DNA from: Flavobacteriales bacterium
GTDB taxonomy: Bacteria > Bacteroidota > Bacteroidia > Flavobacteriales_F > PHOS-HE28
Assembly: GCA_016705955.1 (NCBI GenBank)
Contig: JADJKO010000003.1
Location: forward strand, 248,001-312,000
Direction: 5' to 3'
DNA length: 64,000 nt
In this document: in pieces, positions 1 to 6,807 of the stretch
How the letters are laid out: every line of letters starts with the position of its first letter
Numbering within the stretch: position 1 is the stretch's first letter
The notes under the pieces: model-generated
Told to the model about the DNA's origin: nothing
The model's input: the letters and a program-made list of their open reading frames with translations, nothing else
Databases searched by the model: none
Position numbers and translations under genes: made by a program

Positions 1-2
1 AC

Positions 3-98
3 GAGAAAGCGGGGACGTTAAGGATCAGCGTGCAGGATGTGAAGAATGTGCAGGTGGCGAAGGCGGCGCTGGAGGGGATCGTGAGCGTGGCGGCGTAG
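3..98 (+). CDS. 3' end of an unidentified protein (partial)
   Basis: An open frame enters from the left edge and ends at TAG 96-98, giving about 31 residues that finish in VAKAALEGIVSVAA. It converges on the next gene with only 5 bp between stop codons, which is how real gene ends are packed here. The alternation of valine/leucine strand and helix could be the last part of an ACT-like alpha/beta fold, but this is a guess from a very short stretch. The product cannot be named. Confidence 0.4.
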   Translation, partial: EKAGTLRISVQDVKNVQVAKAALEGIVSVAA

Positions 99-103
99 AA
101 CTT

Positions 104-1765
104 TCAGTGTGCCGCGCCGAGTATCTCATCCTCCTTCTTGTACGGCACATAGAAGTGCTCCGAGCGCGTCACTTCACCCATGGGATCGTAATCGACTCGC
201 ACGCCGATCAGGCTTCCTTGTGCATCAAGTCGGGCGACCTGCTTGATCGGGCCGGGCAATAGCCGGTCATCAAAGCGCATTGAACCGTCATAGTCGAAGA
301 GCTGTAAGAACGAAGGATAGTAGGTCAGCTGAAGGTGGTCCTGATCGGTAGGTGTGTAGCCGAAGAAGTCGACCATCCTATCATCAGCATAGATCACGCG
401 CATGGAATCGTAGCTGGCCGTCAGTTCCAGGTGATCGTAGCGAGCGATGTTCGCGTAGAGTTCCGTACCGAAGTGCAAGTAGCCGAGTTCGAAGAACCCT
501 TGGCGGCTCGGTGTGGCATGTTCGCTCACAGGTGGCCGCAGATAGTCCTTGTAGTAGACCCACTCCCCTTCCTTCTTGTACTGGACCAACGTGTGCGAGC
601 CGGGGATCTGTTGTTGATGCATTCCTCGCTCGGCGAAGCGTGACACCATCACGCCGTTCTCCGGACGTGGCGCTCCATCGCGTGCGCTGATAGCGTATGT
701 GTTGAGCGCCGTTAGTTCGATATTCTGGAACCAGGATAATCCTTCCGGGTTGTAGATGCGTTCGTTCCCGGCCGCGATCATCGCTCCTTCCGTGGTGAAG
801 ACTTCGGTGTAGACCGTGGCGGAGTCGATGGGGCTGCGCACATAACGAAGGGCCTTCTCGTGATCGATGTTCGTCTTGGTCACGGCCTGGCCGTTCTTGA
901 ACAGGATGGTTTCGATCACTTGGCCTTCGCGATCATAGCGTGTGCGGATGCCGTTCAGTTTGTCGTCGCGCCAGTTCTCGGTGCGGCAGAGTTTGTCGGT
1001 GCCCTTGTAGTACTCCTTCCAGCGGCCCGACCGCTTGCCGTGTTCGAAATAGCCGTCGATCCATGGCAAAGCACTTGTATAGTTCTGGATCCAACGTCCG
1101 TGCAGGTCACCGTTCGATCCTTCTCCATAACACCAGATCTTGGGCTTGTCCTTTCCTTCGAAATAGCGCACCACTTGCTCGGGCTTCTGCGGCACCTCGT
1201 ACTTATCCGGCAGCAAGAAGGCCTTCGGCGGATAGAAGTCGTACGCACCTTGTATCAGTTTCAATTCATCCAGGCTGAAACCCGATGCGATCTGCCACGC
1301 ACCCAGCTCGGGATCCGTGATCTCCCGGACCCACGCATAGTTGTTCGCCGCCGCAATGCGCTGGGCCATGGCCTCGTGACCAGTATGCTGCATCAGGTAT
1401 CCGACCGCGCAGTGGGTGTCGTGCTCATCGATGAACACCGGGATGCGCTCGTGTCGATAGTAGTTGATCGGGAATCTACCTTGTTGAGCGTAGTCGGAAA
1501 GCACCGCGATCAGTTCGTTGCGGGATCGGAGCTGAGCCGAAGTCAATTCACCTGTTCGCGCATCGTTCAACACGCCGAGGACTTGTGCGAGATGCGCACG
1601 CACGTAATCGACATCATTGCCGATGGCTTGGGCGGGCAGGCCCTCCAATCGCTCTGCATGCGCCTCCCAATACGGGTTGAAGGCGCGGAGTTGGTCGAAG
1701 AGATCGGTGGCTCGGCTTTGCGTGATGGCCATCGAGATGACAAGAAGGGCGATGAAAGTTCTCAT
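104..1765 (-). CDS. secreted protein with a Cys/His-containing N-terminal domain and MORN-like repeats
   Basis: 553 residues starting with a signal peptide (MRTFIALLVISMAITQSRA). Residues about 35-175 form a compact domain with the pattern RxPVFIDEHDTHCAVGYLM, then GHEAMAQRI, NNYAWVREI and a WQIASGFSLDEL segment; similar domains occur in secreted proteins of Bacteroidota and myxobacteria as I recall them, without known function. Residues about 205-300 contain short G-x-W-x-x-Y units (GRWIQNY, GRWKEYY, NGIRTRYDREG) resembling MORN_2 / toxin-antitoxin-like repeats. The C-terminal half is rich in tyrosine-containing strands. It is probably periplasmic or surface-exposed. The gene stands alone, with about 85 bp between its start and the remnant upstream. 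Function unknown. Confidence 0.75.
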   Translation of the reverse strand: MRTFIALLVISMAITQSRATDLFDQLRAFNPYWEAHAERLEGLPAQAIGNDVDYVRAHLAQVLGVLNDARTGELTSAQLRSRNELIAVLSDYAQQGRFPINYYRHERIPVFIDEHDTHCAVGYLMQHTGHEAMAQRIAAANNYAWVREITDPELGAWQIASGFSLDELKLIQGAYDFYPPKAFLLPDKYEVPQKPEQVVRYFEGKDKPKIWCYGEGSNGDLHGRWIQNYTSALPWIDGYFEHGKRSGRWKEYYKGTDKLCRTENWRDDKLNGIRTRYDREGQVIETILFKNGQAVTKTNIDHEKALRYVRSPIDSATVYTEVFTTEGAMIAAGNERIYNPEGLSWFQNIELTALNTYAISARDGAPRPENGVMVSRFAERGMHQQQIPGSHTLVQYKKEGEWVYYKDYLRPPVSEHATPSRQGFFELGYLHFGTELYANIARYDHLELTASYDSMRVIYADDRMVDFFGYTPTDQDHLQLTYYPSFLQLFDYDGSMRFDDRLLPGPIKQVARLDAQGSLIGVRVDYDPMGEVTRSEHFYVPYKKEDEILGAAH

Positions 1766-1850
1766 GGTGCTGTGGTTCGGGTGACCCGTACACGCGGCAA
1801 CCGATGAGGTTCAGATCATGCCCATGCGTAATTGAGATCGCTACGCGCGA

Positions 1851-2040
1851 TCACTCATTCACCCCGCCCTCCAACTCCTCGATCGTCCGCTTCGCCGCTT
1901 CCAGGCGCACGCGGTTGTAGTTGCTCACGAGCATGTTGGTGAAGTGGATCGCCATGTGGTTGTGGTGGTATGAGCAGGCCTTTGATCCACACCACGACGA
2001 TACCGGTGAAACACTCGTGATCACCGGAGTGGGGCCGCAC
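1851..2040 (-). pseudogene. remnant of the 3' end of a TPR/membrane protein gene (duplicate of the end of the 3238-4725 gene)
   Basis: The last codons read NMLVSNYNRVRLEAAKRTIE and then ELEGG before VNE and a stop; 23 of 25 residues (NML...EGG) match the C-terminus of the TPR protein at 3238-4725. Further upstream the match continues only in another reading frame (IVVVWIKGLLIP against AMVCIAGLLIP), so the copy carries a frameshift. It lies directly after the stop codon of the 2041-3219 gene. It is therefore a truncated, non-functional duplicate of the neighbouring gene's end. No start codon or promoter is evident. Confidence 0.75.
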
Positions 2041-3219
2041 CTACCTCGTTCCGACGGTGAAAGGCACCTCACGCCCGATCAGGAAGTCCACTGTGCGGAT
2101 GTCCTTTCCCGTGATCATCTCTTGTGTGAGGACGTAACGTCCTTGGGGAAGTCGGTACGCTGGGAAAGGCTGAGTTCGCCCGTTCCCCGGGATGATGGCC
2201 ACCGTCACATCGGCGCGCAAGGCACAGGGGATCCGGATGGGCTGGGCTTGTTGCATCCAACTGTCGGCGGCCACATCCACATCCGTGCGCAAGGCGAAGG
2301 CGAACCGCACTTCGGTAATGCCATCCGTTCGTTCGATCAGTGTGTGCGATGAAACGTACGGCGCCCCCGATCCCATCCAGCGCAATTCCACATGGAAGGT
2401 GTCAGATGGTGCAGGGTTCACTGGGAACAGAAGTACTTCAGTGCCGAACTCATTTCCTGCGATGATCGAATCCCGCGGGACACTGGTGTCGATCACCAGG
2501 CGGCCGCGCTCCGATCTGAAATGTGTGGGGACCAGATCGAAGGTGTCCAAGTCCAGAATGGGAGCGAACGGATGGCGGATGTGCATTTCCGTGTTCATTT
2601 GCCCGATCCAGCTCTGTGCTTGGAGGGTGAGGCGTACCTCTTCGCCGCTTTTCCCACGCACTGGTTCACACAGGAGTGTGGCGTCGATGCGACCGGTGAT
2701 CGGATCATACACGCCATCCGGTGCCCAATGGTCGCCGCTTCGCACATTAAGGGCGAAGAATTTGATGCTCTTGCTGATCTCCGGCCCGTTGCGCACAAAG
2801 CCTTTCACTTGTATTTGACGTGGCAAGTCGGTCACCATCATGCTATCGGGCCGCAGATCGATGCGCAACATGTTAGTGGAGTACAGCTCCGCGTGCGGAC
2901 CTGTTCGCGGCGGAAAGCCGACGCGCATCTGCCCATCGCGCCAACCGATGGTCATCCATAGCGTGTCCACATGCCGCTCGGGATCGGACCGGTACGGATC
3001 GAAGGTGACGACATTGAAATCGGTGTAGCCCCATTGGGCCACTTCGGTGATCTGAGAGCCCAGTGAGACGACCACGGTCGTTCCTCGTTGTACCTCGGAA
3101 GGTGGCACCATCTCATGGTTGTGGTACAACGCGAACACGACGTCCAGGCCCCGAAGGCCGGGCTGAGCAAAAAGGCTACTGCAACTGAACAGCAGGATCA
3201 ACGATAGCAAATTGTGCAT
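2041..3219 (-). CDS. secreted protein of unknown function
   Basis: 392 residues with an N-terminal signal peptide (MHNLLSLILLFSCSSLFAQ); a lipidation cysteine at residue 13 is possible but does not sit in a good lipobox. The rest is beta-rich with many paired charged residues and no motif I recognise. The C-terminus (RYVLTQEMITGKDIRTVDFL) does not match a T9SS sorting domain. The start lies 18 bp after the stop of the TPR gene on the same strand, and the gene is sandwiched between that gene's real 3' end and a degraded second copy of it, so it looks like an inserted accessory gene. Function unknown. Confidence 0.7.
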   Translation of the reverse strand: MHNLLSLILLFSCSSLFAQPGLRGLDVVFALYHNHEMVPPSEVQRGTTVVVSLGSQITEVAQWGYTDFNVVTFDPYRSDPERHVDTLWMTIGWRDGQMRVGFPPRTGPHAELYSTNMLRIDLRPDSMMVTDLPRQIQVKGFVRNGPEISKSIKFFALNVRSGDHWAPDGVYDPITGRIDATLLCEPVRGKSGEEVRLTLQAQSWIGQMNTEMHIRHPFAPILDLDTFDLVPTHFRSERGRLVIDTSVPRDSIIAGNEFGTEVLLFPVNPAPSDTFHVELRWMGSGAPYVSSHTLIERTDGITEVRFAFALRTDVDVAADSWMQQAQPIRIPCALRADVTVAIIPGNGRTQPFPAYRLPQGRYVLTQEMITGKDIRTVDFLIGREVPFTVGTR

Positions 3220-3237
3220 GCAGGCGTTCTGTACGCT

Positions 3238-4725
3238 TCATTCGGCCTTCCGTTCATTGGACGACGCCGTCGGTGTCCCTCCACCCTCCAACTCCTCGAT
3301 CGTCCGCTTCGCCGCTTCTAGGCGCACACGGTTGTTCTTGCTCACGAGCATGTTGGTGATGAGCGTTTCCATGCGGTGGTGCATGGGAATGAGCAGGCCC
3401 GCGATGCACACCATGGCCAGCAGCATGAGCAGCGGCGAGTGATCGGTGATGCGGTCCAGCAACGGATGCAACAACAGATTGAGGAATTCGAAGACGAGCA
3501 ACAAGGCGACAAGTGAAAGGTTCTTGATCGCCCGCGCACCCACCACGCTGCTGCGACTGAGCATGAGCAGGAAGATGATGAGGGTGATGACCGCCAGCGC
3601 AATGATGCCGTACTGGATGTTGCGGGAGCGCTCGGCCTTGGCTTCGGCGTGCGCCGCTTCCTCCTCCTTGTCCTTCAATTGCTGACCGAAGCGCATGTTC
3701 TCCACCTTGCTCAGCGCCGCGACATTCACAAGGCTGTCCTGCAACAGTGAGTGCTTCTTCAGGCTGAGGTAGGCGCTGTCGGGCTGGCCTGCTGCATGAT
3801 AGGCTTGCTCGAGCAGAGCCGTGACTTCGATGGAAGATGGCAGGTTCGTCGCCTGTTCCGCAACGGCCAAGGCACGCCTACCCAATGTGATCGCTGCATT
3901 CGGGTCACCCATCGCCAACCGCACACGCGCAAGACCCACCAATGCCGTGGGCATCACCCTAACAATGTCGAATGAATCACACACGGCGATGGACTTCTGG
4001 AAGAAGAGCTCCGCCATGTCCGTTTCACCCATGGCCGCATAGGCTCTACCCAGGATCAGTTGTGAACGGGCGTAACCGTAAGGATCCATTCCCGCTGCGG
4101 TGATGAGGTTGGAACGTTGCGCGTAGAACATGGCAGAGTCCTTCATCCCCAATTCGTCATATGCTTCGCTCATGTGGCAAGCCGTTCGGTTCACCTCATC
4201 GCGACTGATCACATGTGCCTCGGCGCGTTCCAGCCATGTGATCGCTTCGCGGAATTGCCCCATCTGCTTGAATACGATACCGGTTTCCTTCTCCACCCAA
4301 CCGATCAGATTCGGTTTGCCACTGCGTTCAGCATACTCCAATGCCTTGTACATGTATTCCAGTGCCTTGCCCGGGTCGTTCTCCTTGCACGAATAGCCGA
4401 CCGTCAAATAGGTCTTGGCCAGGAGCGTATCCGCCTTCATTTCCGGCGCCAGATCCAGCATGAACAGCGCCGTGTTCTGCAATTCCTCCGCACGCCCCGC
4501 ATACAAACAAGCGACGGCGTGCGACTTTGAAGCTTCCACGCGAACAACCATGGGCTTTGACCGGTCGTGGCGTACGTCGAGCGTATCGAATTGGGCGATG
4601 CCGTATTGTGCATGGCCGGCCAAGGAGGTGGTTGCAAGTGCTCCGGATATCAGCCAGCCGATCACTCGTGTTCTCGCGCAGGTGCGATGCCTTGGCCATC
4701 GGACCGCAAGCGGTTTCTGCTGCAT
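3238..4725 (-). CDS. tetratricopeptide-repeat protein with three C-terminal membrane helices
   Basis: 495 residues. The open frame extends further upstream, but ATG 4725 is chosen because it directly precedes a signal-like segment (RTRVIGWLISGALATTSLAG) and keeps the gene clear of the LOG fragment on the other strand. Residues about 60-330 are TPR units (for example KALEYMYKALEYAERSGKPN and AITWLERAEAHV), followed by a short charged coiled coil (KDKEEEAAHAEAKAERSRN). Three hydrophobic helices lie at about 370-389, 400-419 and 430-448, then a cytoplasmic tail with NRVRLEAAKRTIEELEGG. The layout resembles Bacteroidota TPR sensor proteins, but the usual HTH or histidine kinase output domain is absent; the tail may form a short coiled coil. 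Membrane-anchored, probably signalling; partner unknown. Confidence 0.8.
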   Translation of the reverse strand: MQQKPLAVRWPRHRTCARTRVIGWLISGALATTSLAGHAQYGIAQFDTLDVRHDRSKPMVVRVEASKSHAVACLYAGRAEELQNTALFMLDLAPEMKADTLLAKTYLTVGYSCKENDPGKALEYMYKALEYAERSGKPNLIGWVEKETGIVFKQMGQFREAITWLERAEAHVISRDEVNRTACHMSEAYDELGMKDSAMFYAQRSNLITAAGMDPYGYARSQLILGRAYAAMGETDMAELFFQKSIAVCDSFDIVRVMPTALVGLARVRLAMGDPNAAITLGRRALAVAEQATNLPSSIEVTALLEQAYHAAGQPDSAYLSLKKHSLLQDSLVNVAALSKVENMRFGQQLKDKEEEAAHAEAKAERSRNIQYGIIALAVITLIIFLLMLSRSSVVGARAIKNLSLVALLLVFEFLNLLLHPLLDRITDHSPLLMLLAMVCIAGLLIPMHHRMETLITNMLVSKNNRVRLEAAKRTIEELEGGGTPTASSNERKAE

Positions 4726-4837
4726 AGGAGTTTGGAGTACCTGCCTCAAAGATGATCGAAGTATGTGAAGTACTGATGAGGGCCAGGGTAAAGGGCTGGT
4801 TCGAACACCCACCGATGGCAGCCGGTAGCTTCGCCCC
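4726..4837. other. divergent intergenic region between the TPR gene and the LOG 5' fragment
   Basis: 112 bp upstream of the minus-strand TPR gene. It must hold that gene's promoter, but no clear TAnnTTTG box reads toward it. Reading rightward it contains a TAGCTTCG box at 4826-4833, copied from in front of the intact LOG gene. Confidence 0.4.
4826..4833 (+). promoter_or_regulatory. -7 promoter box copied from the LOG gene
   Basis: TAGCTTCG ends 4 nt before ATG 4838 (spacer CCCC). The identical box and spacer precede the intact LOG gene at 5938-5949, so promoter and 5' coding end were duplicated together. No -33 element is obvious. Confidence 0.5.
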
Positions 4838-5041
4838 ATGCCTATTCCTCGTTCCGACCAGCACATCGATCTCGGATCTCTTGAAGGTCCGCGCTCACGC
4901 TGGAAGGAGTTTCGCAGCGTGATCCGCATCGCTCGGAAATTCATATTCGGCTTCCGCAAGCTGCATTTCACAGGGTCTTGGGTCGACCTCCTTGGCAGCG
5001 TTTCAGACGGTCTTGAGCGTCTTCCCAGAGGTTTGGGATAA
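4838..5041 (+). pseudogene. truncated duplicate of the 5' end of the LOG-family gene at 5950
   Basis: 67 codons beginning MPIPRSDQHIDLG. Over the first 49 residues 38 are identical to the intact LOG protein at 5950-6705. Similarity stops near position 5000, after which the frame runs through unrelated sequence to a stop. The catalytic PGGxGT region is absent, so it cannot encode an active enzyme. It lies immediately upstream of the inserted T9SS gene at 5055 and may supply its promoter. It could still be translated into a short peptide. Confidence 0.8.
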
Positions 5042-5054
5042 GTACATTTCACCA

Positions 5055-5927
5055 ATGCGAGCACTCCTGCCCTTTTTGATCACTCTGCCGATCGCGTTGG
5101 CCGGGCAAACCACCTTCGCCCCGATCGGTGCGAAGTGGACCTACAAGCAGGGTCAAGCGTTCAGTCCCGATACGAACGTTGCTATGATCGAGGTCATCGG
5201 CGATACACTCGTCGCAGGGCGATCATGCCGCAAACTGGTACTGAGCACGGGTTGGTTCACGTGCCACGAATTCCTTCCGATTCTGACGATGTCCGGCGAT
5301 TCCCTCCTGTACTGGAACGACGGCACGGGTGAGTTCCACATGCTGTTCAACTGGGCTGGAGACATTGGAAGCAGTTGGTCAACGCCGATCACCCAGTCAA
5401 CCACGTTCGCAGATACGCTTGATTGGACAGTGACCGATACAGCCCACGTCGTGATCGACGGATACTGGCTCAAGAGTTACGAGGTGCAGGTGATGTCCCG
5501 AGGATGGACCCTTTTCTCACCGAGCACCGGCACGATCATCGAAAGACTCGGCGGACTTGGCGCACCGTTCACGTGGGTCTTTGGGGCGTGTGATGCTGAG
5601 ACCTTCATCGAACTGCGTTGTTACGAAGACCCGGAGATCACATGGCTCAACCCGCTGGTTCCGCAGTGCGTATTGAGCACGGGCATTCCAGAGACACCGT
5701 TGTCCGTAGTACTTGATGTGCGTCCAACGTTCGTGGAGCCGAACCGATCCGTTCGTATTGCTGCGCGCGATGCGCAAGTCGCGGTGTTGGATCTGAGTGG
5801 TCGCGTCATTCTTGAACGTGCGGTTTACGGATCCATGGAGATCATGTTTGATACGCGCGGTATGTATTTCGTGCGTTCCACAACTGCGGATGGACAAGTC
5901 GCACAGCAGCGGATCGTGGTGCGGTGA
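5055..5927 (+). CDS. secreted protein with a T9SS type A C-terminal sorting domain
   Basis: 290 residues. ATG 5055 is preferred over the in-frame upstream ATG at 4992 because it begins a clear signal peptide (MRALLPFLITLPIALAGQ), whereas the upstream part overlaps the LOG fragment. The central part has aromatic beta-strand sequence (FAPIGAKWTYKQGQAF; SLLYWNDGTGEFHMLFNWAG) common in small secreted Bacteroidota proteins. The last ~75 residues are a Por/T9SS type A sorting domain: VLDVRPTFVEPN, then AVLDLSGRVILE, and a final RGMYFVRSTTADGQVAQQ strand pair ending IVVR. The protein is expected to cross the outer membrane by T9SS and be anchored or released. It lies between the LOG 5' fragment and the intact LOG gene. 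Substrate unknown. Confidence 0.8.
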   Translation: MRALLPFLITLPIALAGQTTFAPIGAKWTYKQGQAFSPDTNVAMIEVIGDTLVAGRSCRKLVLSTGWFTCHEFLPILTMSGDSLLYWNDGTGEFHMLFNWAGDIGSSWSTPITQSTTFADTLDWTVTDTAHVVIDGYWLKSYEVQVMSRGWTLFSPSTGTIIERLGGLGAPFTWVFGACDAETFIELRCYEDPEITWLNPLVPQCVLSTGIPETPLSVVLDVRPTFVEPNRSVRIAARDAQVAVLDLSGRVILERAVYGSMEIMFDTRGMYFVRSTTADGQVAQQRIVVR

Positions 5928-5937
5928 GTGGTCGCGA

Positions 5938-5945
5938 TAGCTTCG
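5938..5945 (+). promoter_or_regulatory. -7 promoter box of the LOG gene
   Basis: TAGCTTCG matches TAnnTTnG and ends 4 nt before ATG 5950, which predicts transcription starting at or next to the start codon. It overlaps the intergenic space only 11 bp after the previous stop. Confidence 0.5.
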
Positions 5946-5949
5946 CCCC

Positions 5950-6705
5950 ATGCCTATTCCTCGTTCCGACCAGCGCATCGATCTCGGATTCCTTGAAGGT
6001 CCGCGCTCGCGGTGGAAGGAATTCCGGAGCGCGGTCAGCATCGCGCAGGAGTTCATCTACGGCTTCCGCAAGCTGCACTTCGTGGGGCCGTGCGTCACCT
6101 TCTTCGGCAGCGCACGCTTCCAGGAGGACCACCCCTACTACGAGACGGCGCGTGACCTGGCGCGGCGAGTGGGTCGCGTGGGCTTCACCATCATGACCGG
6201 CGGTGGACCCGGGCTTATGGAAGCGGCGAATCGTGGCGCGCGCGATGTGGGCGCGCGGAGTGTGGGGTGCAACATCGTGCTGCCCCACGAGCAGGCGCCC
6301 AACCCCTACCTCGATGTGAGCCTCATCTTCGAGCGCTTCTTCATCCGCAAGGTGTTGCTGCTGAAGTACAGCGTGACCTTCGTGGTGATGCCCGGCGGCG
6401 CGGGAACAATGGATGAACTGTTCGAGACGATCACGCTCATCCAAACGGGCAAGGTGAAGGACTTCCCCATCCTGCTGTATGGCAAGGAGTATTGGAAGCC
6501 GATGCTGGAACAGCTTGATCGGATGGTGGAGGAAGGCACCATCGGCCGTGAGGAACTGGAGTTCCTTTTCGTAGCGGATAGCGTGGAAGAAGCCACGGCC
6601 TTGTTGCAGGAACGGTTGGTGGCGATGTGGCAGGAAGCGCGGCGAAGCAAGGATGCCCCGAAGTGGTGGTTCCTGGAGGGGCGCGTTAACTCCAGGTTAT
6701 CGTGA
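5950..6705 (+). CDS. LOG family (TIGR00730-type) nucleotide phosphoribohydrolase-like protein
   Basis: 251 residues, a Rossmann-like fold of the LOG/lysine decarboxylase-like family. Diagnostic segments are TFFGSARF near residue 52, GGGPGLMEAANRGA near residue 81 and the signature PGGAGTMDELFE near residue 148, where the conserved Glu and Arg residues of the family cluster. Characterised members remove ribose 5'-phosphate from cytokinin nucleotides or other nucleoside monophosphates; the bacterial physiological substrate is usually unknown. The start at 5950 fits a promoter box 4 nt upstream. Cytoplasmic. The first ~50 codons exist as a second, degraded copy at 4838. Confidence 0.88.
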   Translation: MPIPRSDQRIDLGFLEGPRSRWKEFRSAVSIAQEFIYGFRKLHFVGPCVTFFGSARFQEDHPYYETARDLARRVGRVGFTIMTGGGPGLMEAANRGARDVGARSVGCNIVLPHEQAPNPYLDVSLIFERFFIRKVLLLKYSVTFVVMPGGAGTMDELFETITLIQTGKVKDFPILLYGKEYWKPMLEQLDRMVEEGTIGREELEFLFVADSVEEATALLQERLVAMWQEARRSKDAPKWWFLEGRVNSRLS

Positions 6706-6807
6706 TCCGCCAGCTTCTAACAAAGCGTTAAGACAGAGCCAAGGATGGGGTGAAAGGAGACCGGGTCCTTTGTGGCGCACGGAACATCAGTTCCACGCGC
6801 GTACACA

